From positions 1 through 37,689 of the forward strand of contig JAHJRI010000470.1 of assembly GCA_018830885.1 (NCBI GenBank): a DNA stretch of 37,689 nucleotides, in the 5' to 3' direction. The translations under genes were made by a program, and so were the position numbers. Positions 17,269-25,299 of the stretch are shown here, in pieces. The stretch's first letter is position 1, and each line of letters begins with the position of its first letter. Source of the DNA: a bacterium. GTDB taxonomy: Bacteria > SAR324 > XYD2-FULL-50-16. The notes beneath the pieces were generated by a model, which worked only from the letters and a program-made list of their open reading frames with translations, made no database searches and was not told the origin of the DNA.

Positions 17269-20200
17269 GAGCCCGCCTGCCCCGACAGCACAGCGGGTTT
17301 TTCCACAGGCACAGCCACGATCCAGGTTTCTTCCCGCTGATTGCCGGAGGGATCCACTGAGCTGATGCTGAATCCACAGGGTTCGATCAGTGCCAGCAGT
17401 TCCTCCGCCGACCTGAAGTGGACCGGCTGTTTTCGAAACCGCAACCGGATGGTTTCCATCCGGCGCCATATTGGCATCCGCCCCGTATCCGGGATCGTGA
17501 CGCGGATCACCACTTTCCCATGGGAACCCAGACGCGTATGGATCGTGTGCAATGTCTCCCTCAGCTGGCTGTCGTCCAGGTAATGGATCATGTCCAGCAT
17601 CAGGACTATGTCCACCGTCTGGTCCGCAAAAGGAAGGTCCGGGGCAGCGCCTGCGGCAGCAGTCCCCTTGTCACCGATGACCCTGACGGCAATTCGAACC
17701 CGTTCCGCATCCGGATCCACGCCAAATATCCGGGCCCCTGGGAAGCGGTCCAGAATCCAGCACGCCGGAACCCCGAAGCCACAGCCAATATCCAGGATTT
17801 TGCCTGAGAAGTCCACATAGCGGTCCAGTTCCGGAAACATGGGATCCAGCTGGATCTTGAACCGGGCAAACATCCGGGGATATGCCTCGAGGTACATATA
17901 GCGGGAAACGACCCGTTTCAGGCGACTTTCTGACAGCGACGCCTTCTTTAACATCCGCGGACGATCGGTGATGAACAGTTTTCGCAGCAGCGGCGGCAGG
18001 ATCACAAAGGCCCCGGTCAATGCATAACCGATTCCCAGCAACGATACCAGCCCGGCGCTTTTCAACAGCTTGTGGTCTGCCAGGTTCAGGACGCCGAACC
18101 CGATCAGCGTGGATGTCGATGCCAGAAATACCGCCATGCGGATCAGACCCAGCGAAGGATGGTTTTCATCTCCATAACGCTGGTAGGCCAGCACAAAAAA
18201 AAGCGCATAGTCCACACCCATGCCGATCACGATAATGGCCAGCATCAGGCCGGGAATATCCAGCGGATGGTCCAGAAGATTCAATGTGCCCAGCGTGCTG
18301 ACCATGGCAAACAGCACCGGCAGGATGGTAATCAGTGTCAATCGCCAGCTCAGAAAGAAGAGAAAGATCAGGCAGACAACACTGACGCCGATGATAACAA
18401 CCATCTTGAGAAAGGCCGACAGCAGAAAATCTCCCAGCCGGGTGGAGAAATAGCCGGCATCGAAAAGGGTCACCGACGGTTCCGCTTTATATCTTTGAAA
18501 AAAGGTATCCGCTGAGTAGCTGTCACCGGGTTTGAGGGTTAAAAACTGGATCCACTTTCCCTCACCGGCCATTTTCGTGATCCCCAGCATTGTTGTAAAC
18601 CGTTCCGGCAATTCCGGCGCGGGGATCTGTCTGCGGACCAGCTGCTGAAAAAAAGGATCGAAGGCATCTGGCGTAAAACCCAGTTCGGAAGAGACCGCCC
18701 GGATATTCTTCCTCAAATCCGAAATTCGCTGCCGGGTCCAGAAACGGTGCCATTCGGAAAAATTTTTGCGGGCCCTGCCCTCCCCCGGAAAAATCATCGA
18801 GGAGACGAAGGCGGATGAGAGTTGGCCGGAATCCCGATCCGCTTCCAGCATGTTCAGCAACCGGTCGCTTTTCTGCTGCATATCAGAGAGGGTGTCACTC
18901 TCAAGCGCCATATAGACCTGGGAAAACACATTGCCCCAGACCTGGCTGATCTCTTTTTCTGCCGCCGCCGTCTTCGGGCTGATGGTGTTGATGGATGCCA
19001 GGTCCGCATTAAACCGGGGCTGGGCAAAAAAGAGCATCACCCCCCCGAAGAGAACCACCACCGTAACCCATTTTCCGTTACTGGCTCCCCCCAGCCGGTC
19101 AACCACACGCTGCAGCATCGGCCGGCGGGTTCTCCGCGCCGGGGGCAGCTCCGGGATCAGCCTGGGGAAAATGGTATGCAAAAAGATAAAAGAGGCAGCA
19201 ATGCCCATGGCTGCAAACTGGCCGATCTGGGAGAGGATCGAAAACCCGCTGATGGAAAGCGTTAAAAAAGCCCCTACCGTTGTGAGCAGCGCCAGCAGGC
19301 AAACCGCCCGTGTTTCCCTGGCCGCCTCCCTGCCCGAGGTTGGATGGGGCCGATCCAGAAACAGAAAATAGGCAATGGCATGATCAACCGTGATCGAAAT
19401 CACCGCTCCGCCAAACCCGATTGTCAGGATAGAGATGGTGGGATGAAACACGGAAAAAAGGAAAAAGGCGACCACTGTCCCGGCCAGGGCCGGCAGCAGC
19501 GCCAAAATACCGATACCGGGCCGTGGAAAGGAAAAGAGCAGCAAGAGCGCAATACCGGCGATGGAAAAAAAAATCGCCCGCCGGGTATCTGCCCGGGCAG
19601 TCAATTCATTATCCAGGGCCGCCCGATATGTGCCGACCGAAGTCATCACCACCTTTTCACCCTGCTGCTGGTACCGGTTCTCCACCAGAACAGCCAGCCT
19701 GCTGAGCAACCGTGTCAGTGTGCGGCCAAAGGCAGTGTCGGTGCCGGGTCTGGATGGACTGGCCATAATCAACAGGTGGCGATTGTCCCCTGAAAGCAGA
19801 TGCCCCCGATAAATCCGGATACCGCTGGCAGGACTCAAAGAGGCCATTTTTTCCAGGATCAGACTGCTCAAACCCAGTGGATCCCGGGTAAACATGCCAC
19901 CGCGGCCGATGCCCTCCAGACCCGCCATTTGATTCAGCGACAAAACCAGCTTATTCTTTACCTGGTGCGGCACCAGCAGGGGCCGCACGCTTTTTTCCAG
20001 CTCCGCGCGGGTGAACAGGATGGGCAGGTTGTCCAACAGATATTGCATCAGCTCGGGAAACCCGTGCCGCAGATCCCCCAGTCCGACCTGCTTGAAAAGA
20101 CCACTCTGCAGCAATTCCTGCTCGACGATGCCACCGATTTCCACCAACAGATCCGCATTTGCCGAGGTCAGGCCGATATCAATCACAACCTGATCCTGGA

Positions 20201-20378
20201 GCGGATTATGCTGGAGCATGTACCGGGCACCGGCGATGGCCGGATCTCCAGAAGGCAGCGAGCCGGCCACATCAAAATCAAACTGGATGCGATATACCGC
20301 CACGCTCAGCAGCAGGGCAAAAACAACCAGGGTTGACAGAGCGGGAATGGGGCGAAAGCTGCTTTTACCGGTTGGCAT
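17265..20378 (-). CDS. MMPL/RND-family lipid exporter fused to a SAM methyltransferase
   Basis: This is a 1037-aa inner-membrane protein. Residues 1-815 form an MMPL transporter: a first TM at about 12-30, a periplasmic domain, TMs at about 265-430, a second periplasmic domain after about 450, and TMs at about 690-815. Residues about 830-1037 form a cytoplasmic class I methyltransferase with motif I ILDIGCGFG (near 860), acidic loop GVDPD, and LMLDMIHYLDD. APE clusters encode an MMPL exporter and a methyltransferase as separate genes; here they are one chain with no visible frameshift or stop. AGGAGA lies five bases before the ATG, and the start overlaps the glycosyltransferase end by 14 bases. 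Likely role: modify and extrude the lipid toward the periplasm. Confidence 0.93.
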   Translation of the reverse strand: MPTGKSSFRPIPALSTLVVFALLLSVAVYRIQFDFDVAGSLPSGDPAIAGARYMLQHNPLQDQVVIDIGLTSANADLLVEIGGIVEQELLQSGLFKQVGLGDLRHGFPELMQYLLDNLPILFTRAELEKSVRPLLVPHQVKNKLVLSLNQMAGLEGIGRGGMFTRDPLGLSSLILEKMASLSPASGIRIYRGHLLSGDNRHLLIMASPSRPGTDTAFGRTLTRLLSRLAVLVENRYQQQGEKVVMTSVGTYRAALDNELTARADTRRAIFFSIAGIALLLLFSFPRPGIGILALLPALAGTVVAFFLFSVFHPTISILTIGFGGAVISITVDHAIAYFLFLDRPHPTSGREAARETRAVCLLALLTTVGAFLTLSISGFSILSQIGQFAAMGIAASFIFLHTIFPRLIPELPPARRTRRPMLQRVVDRLGGASNGKWVTVVVLFGGVMLFFAQPRFNADLASINTISPKTAAAEKEISQVWGNVFSQVYMALESDTLSDMQQKSDRLLNMLEADRDSGQLSSAFVSSMIFPGEGRARKNFSEWHRFWTRQRISDLRKNIRAVSSELGFTPDAFDPFFQQLVRRQIPAPELPERFTTMLGITKMAGEGKWIQFLTLKPGDSYSADTFFQRYKAEPSVTLFDAGYFSTRLGDFLLSAFLKMVVIIGVSVVCLIFLFFLSWRLTLITILPVLFAMVSTLGTLNLLDHPLDIPGLMLAIIVIGMGVDYALFFVLAYQRYGDENHPSLGLIRMAVFLASTSTLIGFGVLNLADHKLLKSAGLVSLLGIGYALTGAFVILPPLLRKLFITDRPRMLKKASLSESRLKRVVSRYMYLEAYPRMFARFKIQLDPMFPELDRYVDFSGKILDIGCGFGVPACWILDRFPGARIFGVDPDAERVRIAVRVIGDKGTAAAGAAPDLPFADQTVDIVLMLDMIHYLDDSQLRETLHTIHTRLGSHGKVVIRVTIPDTGRMPIWRRMETIRLRFRKQPVHFRSAEELLALIEPCGFSISSVDPSGNQREETWIVAVPVEKPAVLSGQAGS

Positions 20379-21111
20379 ACATTCTCCTGCGCAGCGGTAG
20401 GGGAATCAGTACCCTTTGCAGAATCAGGCGGGTGAATGTAGTTGTGTTCCTCAGAAAATCGATAAAGGGCCGGAAGTGGGATATCCGCGGGATCTCTTTT
20501 TTGTACTTCACCCGAATCGGGATTTCGATCATCGGGATTCTTTGCCAACGGGCCTTGACCAGGATTTCCACTTCAAACTGAAACCGTCTGGAGACCACCC
20601 CCAGATTCAGACAGTGGGGCAGCGGATAGATGCGAAATCCGGACTGGGAGTCGGACAGCCATGCACCACTGGCCATCAATACCCAGAAATTGGAAAACTG
20701 TCTACCGAAGCGGCTGGTCCACGGTGCCTGCTGGTCCTTCATCCCCTCCCTGCGGCCGATGATGATCGAGCCGGGATTGTCCAGGGCGGTTTTCATCAGC
20801 AGGGTGGCATCTGCCGGATCGTGCTGACCGTCTGCATCGATGGTAATCGCCCAGTCTGCCAGCCGGGCAGCTTTCTCGAACCCGGTCCGGATAGCGGCCC
20901 CTTTACCCTGGTTGACCGGGTGAGACAGGAGATGAATGTCAGGAATCCCTTCCAGACAGGCGGCTGTTTCATCGGTCGAACCGTCATTGACCACGATCAC
21001 CGGGCAGCCATATCGTTTGACCCCCTCGATCACTTCGGTCACATAGAGGGGATGATTGTAAACCGGTACGACAAATGCAAAGGGTCGTCTGGCTGTTGAT
21101 CCTGAATTCAT
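20365..21111 (-). CDS. Family 2 glycosyltransferase (DPM1-like)
   Basis: This 248-aa GT-A fold enzyme begins FAFVVPVYN. It has the nucleotide-sugar motif VNDGSTDET (41-49), the metal motif DADGQHDP (92-99) and DSQSGFRIYP, as in dolichyl/polyprenyl-phosphate sugar transferases. No C-terminal transmembrane pair is obvious, so it is probably a peripheral membrane enzyme. It overlaps the MMPL fusion gene and is preceded by a 284-bp gap containing a family C structured repeat. APE-type loci often include a GT2; it may place a sugar on the lipid, which the NodB-type deacetylase could then trim. Confidence 0.92.
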   Translation of the reverse strand: MNSGSTARRPFAFVVPVYNHPLYVTEVIEGVKRYGCPVIVVNDGSTDETAACLEGIPDIHLLSHPVNQGKGAAIRTGFEKAARLADWAITIDADGQHDPADATLLMKTALDNPGSIIIGRREGMKDQQAPWTSRFGRQFSNFWVLMASGAWLSDSQSGFRIYPLPHCLNLGVVSRRFQFEVEILVKARWQRIPMIEIPIRVKYKKEIPRISHFRPFIDFLRNTTTFTRLILQRVLIPLPLRRRMYANR

Positions 21112-21166
21112 TGATCGCCTGTCATCCGGTTAATAAAAAAGGTAACGATTCAGCAAATTCCGCGAA

Positions 21167-21303
21167 AGCGCCGAAACCTGAATGTAATTGAACTCATTCT
21201 CGACGACCATCCATGGACATCTTCCGAGGGCGGTCGCGAAAGCCTCCTTCCTGGAGGCTTTTTCCGCTCCCAATCCGTTCAATCACATACAGGTCTCGTC
21301 GCT
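21167..21303. repeat. Structured dispersed repeat, family C, copy 1
   Basis: This is a 137-bp element with 27-bp terminal inverted repeats: arms 21167-21193 and 21277-21303, 23 of 27 positions complementary. The interior holds a further hairpin at about 21201-21220 and a strong one at 21239-21261. It lies in the gap between the DegV fusion gene and the glycosyltransferase. Copy 2 is at 37372-37513. The outer part of the terminal stem and the inner hairpins differ between copies but stay paired, so structure is conserved over sequence. It is MITE-like; no transposase is seen. Confidence 0.8.
21239..21263 (+). terminator. Terminator-like hairpin inside repeat C
   Basis: AAAGCCTCC and GGAGGCTTT form a nine-base perfect stem with a five-base loop, followed by a T-run on the plus strand. 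On the minus strand, the direction of the flanking genes, only three T residues follow, so it would terminate weakly at best. In the other copy of the repeat this position holds a different palindrome (around TCGCCAT/ATGGCGA), which argues that the hairpin belongs to the repeat rather than being a dedicated terminator. Confidence 0.45.
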
Positions 21304-21395
21304 CTATTATCACTAAATATGCTGATCAGCTGCAAAAAAGGGAACGATTCACCCCCAGCCCTGATCCTGTCAGGCAGGGGGATAAAAAAGGGTAT

Positions 21396-23120
21396 CTATG
21401 CCGGTCGATCCGGTAAAAAAGCCAGCGCCCAGGTCCCCGGCCCCATGTGCACGCCAGATGTCAGTGAAAAGGGTTGCAGCAGGATCTCCGCCCGGGGGTA
21501 ACGATCGCTGATCTCTTTCTTCATGACCGCCTCGACCCAGGGTTTGTTGTCTGAATATTCCAGCATGATCAAGGCTCCGGCTTCCTTCTGCAGGGTGGCC
21601 TCGAGTTTTTTCAGGGCAAAGGCAATCTGACCTTTCTGGTTGCGGGCCGTACCTACCTTGACTGCTCCTTCCGGCTGGGGGCTGACAATGGGCTTGATAT
21701 GCAGGGTATCCCCGAAAAATGCGCTGGTTCTGGAGAGTCGCCCGCCTGCGGCCAGGTACTGCAATTTATCCAGAAAGACGTATTCTTCACACGCTTTCAC
21801 CGCCGATCGGGCAAATGCAACGATCGCCTCGGGGTCATCGGTCTCTGCCGCAAAGCGAACCGTCGCCAGGACGATGACAGCCAGCCGCCCGGACGCCGCA
21901 CCGGTGTCGATGACCGTGAAGCGATTGTCGCTGTCGTTTACCTGCCGCCAGCGATCCGCCAGATCGTAATTGCCTGTAAAAACAGAACCGACGGACAAAT
22001 AGAGCACCCTGTCATACTGATCAAGTACGCGCTGATAACACTGAACCCTTTCAAAATCAGAGGCCTGTGAGGTTGAGACCCGGATTCCCGCTCTCATCAT
22101 TTGATACAGCTCTTCCGGTGAAAACAGGGTCTCGGGCAGTGAGCACTTTTTTGTTACGATATAGCTGTTCAGCAGTGTAAAACCCATCTCCCGGGCATCT
22201 TCGCGGGTCAGTGAGCCGGCCGCATCGGTCATGATATGAAGGGAACGTCGCTTTCCCGGGCTTTTACGGCTTTCCACCTGCAGATCGATATCGTCATCAG
22301 ACCACTGGACAATTTCACCGAGGGACCGCATCCGCTGTCGGAACCCTTCCCGGTCATTCGTGTGCAGATGCACCTTCAGATAATCGTTGTGGGGAATAAC
22401 CACCGCCTGGTCTCCCAGTTTATGAATAAAATCAAGTGTTCCATTCCGGCGGTTCGGGTCCAGATGGACCACCGTATCCACGCAGTAGCCATTCTCACGG
22501 CCTTCCTGAAAATCGGCGGAAATTTCCAGCAGCCCCTTGAAGCGGGTGGTAATGGGAATAAAATCGTCGACCTGGTTGATCAGGCTTTTGAAAAAACTCT
22601 CCAGGAAAACGAACATCCCCAGAGCCCCGGAATCGACAACACCGGCCCGGGCCAGAACCGGGAGATGGCTGGGGGTCGCCCGTACGGTCTCTTCCAGATG
22701 GGACAGCATTTTGAGAATATAGGCATCCCTGTTGTCAAAGGTTTCCTGCTCCAGGAACGATACCAGGGAGTCAAATACGGTCAGCATTGTCCCGGGTCTG
22801 GGGTTGTGAACGGCCAGCCTTGCTTTGTCGCGCCCGAGTCTGGCAGCCCCGGCCAGTCCCTCAAAACTGTCTGCGGTGAGCAACCCTGAAAAAAACCGCG
22901 TTGCAATATTCCCTGAATTCCCCCTGGCAGCCAGCATCAGCTTATAGACAGTGTCTTCCCGGTCGTTTTCCAGGTAGCGCAAGGGGGTCAGACTGGCCAG
23001 GAGGTTGCGCCCGGTATCTCCATCGGCTACGGGAAAAACATTGATATCGTCAAGAAGGTCTGACCAGGCGACAACTCTTTCCAAACCAAGAATAAACGCA
23101 TTTTGGAGCTGTTGATCCAT
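21396..23120 (-). CDS. DhaL/FakA-like kinase domain fused to DegV/FakB-like fatty-acid-binding domain
   Basis: This 574-aa protein joins two halves of the bacterial fatty-acid kinase. Residues 1-190 are a Dak2/DhaL kinase domain: INVFPVADGDTG with metal-binding D33 and D35, ARGNSG at 65-70 and AGVVDSG at 159-165. Residues 205-285 match the FakA middle region with KVHLHTND at 249-256. From about 293 a full DegV domain follows: TSQ near 350, LQYLAAGGRLS, IKPIVS and GVHMGPGT. Known FakA phosphorylates fatty acids held by a separate FakB; here both are one chain. Acyl-phosphate is the substrate of PlsY, which the locus also encodes. It is preceded by 135 bp of non-coding DNA and followed by repeat C, so it may have its own promoter. 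The ribosome-binding site is weak. Confidence 0.92.
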   Translation of the reverse strand: MDQQLQNAFILGLERVVAWSDLLDDINVFPVADGDTGRNLLASLTPLRYLENDREDTVYKLMLAARGNSGNIATRFFSGLLTADSFEGLAGAARLGRDKARLAVHNPRPGTMLTVFDSLVSFLEQETFDNRDAYILKMLSHLEETVRATPSHLPVLARAGVVDSGALGMFVFLESFFKSLINQVDDFIPITTRFKGLLEISADFQEGRENGYCVDTVVHLDPNRRNGTLDFIHKLGDQAVVIPHNDYLKVHLHTNDREGFRQRMRSLGEIVQWSDDDIDLQVESRKSPGKRRSLHIMTDAAGSLTREDAREMGFTLLNSYIVTKKCSLPETLFSPEELYQMMRAGIRVSTSQASDFERVQCYQRVLDQYDRVLYLSVGSVFTGNYDLADRWRQVNDSDNRFTVIDTGAASGRLAVIVLATVRFAAETDDPEAIVAFARSAVKACEEYVFLDKLQYLAAGGRLSRTSAFFGDTLHIKPIVSPQPEGAVKVGTARNQKGQIAFALKKLEATLQKEAGALIMLEYSDNKPWVEAVMKKEISDRYPRAEILLQPFSLTSGVHMGPGTWALAFLPDRPA

Positions 23121-23255
23121 AGATGTTCAAATAATGAAAGTTCCTGAAGCGAGCGGCAAACGGAATAATCGGTGCTGATGCTTCCAGTGTCCAATTTAGC
23201 GCAAAAAAATATGACTTCGCAAGAAGTATATCTGCAGATTGCTGAACCAGATCGA

Positions 23256-23933
23256 CTATCTCACACTTTCACCCGCTGACTGGATCAGTCGCATATCCAG
23301 TGCATAACCAAATGTGTCCAAGGCGGTCAATTCGATCCGCGAGGGAGGATGTTCCCCGTCAGCCGGCTGCCCGGAGTCATCGATCCAGGCGTTGACCCTG
23401 CGTCTCGGATGATGCCCGGCGTCATACTGAACCAGTTCCCAGTTCCCGTTACGGTGGCTTGTGACATCCACAACCGACCCATCGGTTCTGCGATACCGAC
23501 AGACAGCGGTACCCCCGGCAGAACCACCGATCTCCACAGGAATATCGGCCGGTTTCAGGAAAATGAGGCGGACATCACGCATCAGTCCTTCTGCAAAAGC
23601 GGTGGTAGCAAAAACGGAGATCCCACGGCGGATATCGATTTTATCCCCCTGGGTGATACCGTCAAACAGGACCAGCCCTTCCAGGGACAGGATCATCGCG
23701 TGTACCGATTCCCTGTCCGGAAAAACGGTTGTGATCCCGGTAATGAGCGTGTTTTTACCGCCGGGAAGCGTTGCAGCAATGGAATGCACAAACTGCCAAT
23801 CCCTTTTGACAAACGGTCTGCTGCACCTTGTCCTGTCGTCAGGGGAAGGAGAGAGGGGTTCGATGGGCGGTAGCGAGGTACAGGCCGTTAAAATGAGCAG
23901 CACGACAAAGATGAGCGGACGGGCCCGTTTCAT
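23256..23933 (-). CDS. Outer-membrane-type lipoprotein (DUF3261-like)
   Basis: This 225-aa protein has a lipoprotein signal: basic MKRARP, a hydrophobic run, then lipobox LTAC with the acylated cysteine at 18. The +2 residue is Thr, so sorting to the outer membrane is expected. The mature part is beta-rich with no enzyme motif I can recognise. In APE clusters a small DUF3261 lipoprotein follows the LolA-like carrier and MMPL genes, and position and size match; I did not verify the family. It is coupled to the lolA-like gene by an ATGA overlap. Probable role: outer-membrane acceptor or partner of the LolA-like carrier for the exported lipid. Confidence 0.8.
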   Translation of the reverse strand: MKRARPLIFVVLLILTACTSLPPIEPLSPSPDDRTRCSRPFVKRDWQFVHSIAATLPGGKNTLITGITTVFPDRESVHAMILSLEGLVLFDGITQGDKIDIRRGISVFATTAFAEGLMRDVRLIFLKPADIPVEIGGSAGGTAVCRYRRTDGSVVDVTSHRNGNWELVQYDAGHHPRRRVNAWIDDSGQPADGEHPPSRIELTALDTFGYALDMRLIQSAGESVR

Positions 23934-24571
23934 GAGATCTCTAGAAAAACGGAATCCGGTATCACCCGGTTGATTTGCATCGTCTTAAACTCAATTTCCG
24001 TGTAATTCTCATCATCTTCATAGATCACGATCCTATCGATCATACCTTGCCTGTCTGAGAGCAGGAGTTCAATTCGCGCCAGCATCCCGGACATGGATAC
24101 AGAAGGGGTCAGAAGAATCCGGTTCTTCTGCAGGGTCATTTTAAAATCGGGATTCTCATCAAAGCGACCACCCAGCCAGCCGACAATATTCTGCATCACC
24201 ACCTGCATCGCCTGAAGATTGGCGCCTGTATCCCGAATGGTTTTCCCATCCTTTTTGAAAAACCGTTTTACGTCACCCTGGTGCATCAGGATAATACTGC
24301 TGACAGGGGACTGATATTCCCAGCGGATGGACGCCGGGGCCCGGAAAAAAAAGCGTCCCTTGGAAATCAGGGGTTGCACCAGGATCCGCATCTGTTTTTT
24401 CTGGACGAATTCCGCCTGCAGCGATTGAATGCTTTGCGCTTTACTGCGAATCTGCTGGAGAAGATCCGTCTCTGCCCGGGCAGTTTTGAATGCCCCAGCC
24501 GGGTAAAGCCACAACAAGAGAAAAAGTCCCCATCCAACCGGTTTCAGACCGGCTCGCAGATACCTCGTCAT
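23930..24571 (-). CDS. LolA-like outer membrane lipoprotein carrier
   Basis: This 213-aa periplasmic protein has an N-terminal signal peptide (hydrophobic residues about 10-28, cleavage near AFKTARA). The mature part resembles LolA: IQSLQAEFVQKKQM near the start, KGRFFFRAPASIRWEY, and a beta-rich body with the acidic EDDENYTEIEF. LolA ferries lipophilic cargo across the periplasm. This copy sits in a lipid biosynthesis locus, with ATGA overlaps to the ACP before it and the lipoprotein after it, so it is more likely a dedicated carrier for the locus product than the housekeeping LolA. Confidence 0.88.
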   Translation of the reverse strand: MTRYLRAGLKPVGWGLFLLLWLYPAGAFKTARAETDLLQQIRSKAQSIQSLQAEFVQKKQMRILVQPLISKGRFFFRAPASIRWEYQSPVSSIILMHQGDVKRFFKKDGKTIRDTGANLQAMQVVMQNIVGWLGGRFDENPDFKMTLQKNRILLTPSVSMSGMLARIELLLSDRQGMIDRIVIYEDDENYTEIEFKTMQINRVIPDSVFLEIS

Positions 24572-24828
24572 GGTTTACCGGTCTGCGCCTGAATGTGATT
24601 CGCAATAGTTTGGATGGAATACAGAATCGCCTTGCCTTCTTCCGGGTCGACCACCTGCACCCCGTACTCCTTTTCCAGAAGGACCACCAGGGAGAGCGCA
24701 TCGATGGAATCAAGTCCCAGGCCATCCCCAAACAGCGGCAGGTCCGTATCGATCTCATCCGGTGCGATGTCCTCCAGATACAACTCTGCAACGATCTGTT
24801 TCTTGAGTTTCACAATCAGGTCTTTCAT
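24568..24828 (-). CDS. Acyl carrier protein (second of locus)
   Basis: This 86-residue acyl carrier protein has the phosphopantetheine motif LGLDSIDAL with attachment serine S41, in the expected acidic four-helix context. It begins MKDLIVKLKK after AGGGAAATAA and overlaps the LolA-like gene by four bases. It differs clearly from the other ACP of the locus (25920-26165). Paired non-identical ACPs are characteristic of APE-type systems, where one may carry the growing chain and the other a starter or the finished product. The division of labour here is unknown. Confidence 0.94.
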   Translation of the reverse strand: MKDLIVKLKKQIVAELYLEDIAPDEIDTDLPLFGDGLGLDSIDALSLVVLLEKEYGVQVVDPEEGKAILYSIQTIANHIQAQTGKP

Positions 24829-24867
24829 TTATTTCCCTTGTTTTACTCTTTATCCGGGCCGATTTCT

Positions 24868-25296
24868 TCAAACCAGGACACCCCATTTTTTCTTCCATTG
24901 AATAAAGGATGGCGGTGATGACAGCACCAAATCCCCCCGGCGATCGACAAATACCTGCATGGTGGAACCGGTCGTTATCAGTTCACCGGTTTTTTGGGCC
25001 GTAATTCGGTAGTCATACTGTATTTTTGCAGCCTCGGAGTCGATGAAGGTCGTTTCGATGGTTGCCGGTTCATTGTAACGCAGCGATTTTTTATAGTTTA
25101 TATTCATCTTGACCACCGGCGTCGAATACCCCTGGTTCATGGCATCGAGATAGCTGAACTGGTATTTTCTGGCAAAGGCTTCCCGGCCATCCTCGAAAAA
25201 TTTGACATAGTGCCCGTGCCAGACCACACCCATCATGTCCACTTCACTGAAGCGAACCCGGATATCTGTGCAGGCGGTGAGAATTTTACCACTCAA
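24868..25296 (-). CDS. Acyl-CoA/acyl-ACP thioesterase, 4HBT hotdog family
   Basis: This 142-aa hotdog thioesterase carries the 4HBT signature: RFSEVDMMGVVWHGHYVKFFED with probable catalytic D20. It would release a free acid from CoA or ACP. The start is a TTG at 25296: a strong AGGAGG lies at the right spacing just upstream and no suitable ATG exists before residue 21. The TTG begins three bases after the stop of the upstream dehydratase-like gene, so translation is probably coupled. APE-type clusters contain a thioesterase of this class. Free acid from it could feed the FakA-FakB fusion or the ligase. Confidence 0.88.
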   Translation of the reverse strand: MSGKILTACTDIRVRFSEVDMMGVVWHGHYVKFFEDGREAFARKYQFSYLDAMNQGYSTPVVKMNINYKKSLRYNEPATIETTFIDSEAAKIQYDYRITAQKTGELITTGSTMQVFVDRRGDLVLSSPPSFIQWKKKWGVLV

Positions 25297-25299
25297 ACC

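Noticed and set aside
17269-17469. Extended N-terminus of the LpxL-like acyltransferase
   Set aside because: The extra 67 residues lie inside the methyltransferase domain in another frame and do not look like protein; the ATG at 17268 fits the ATGA coupling seen elsewhere in the locus.
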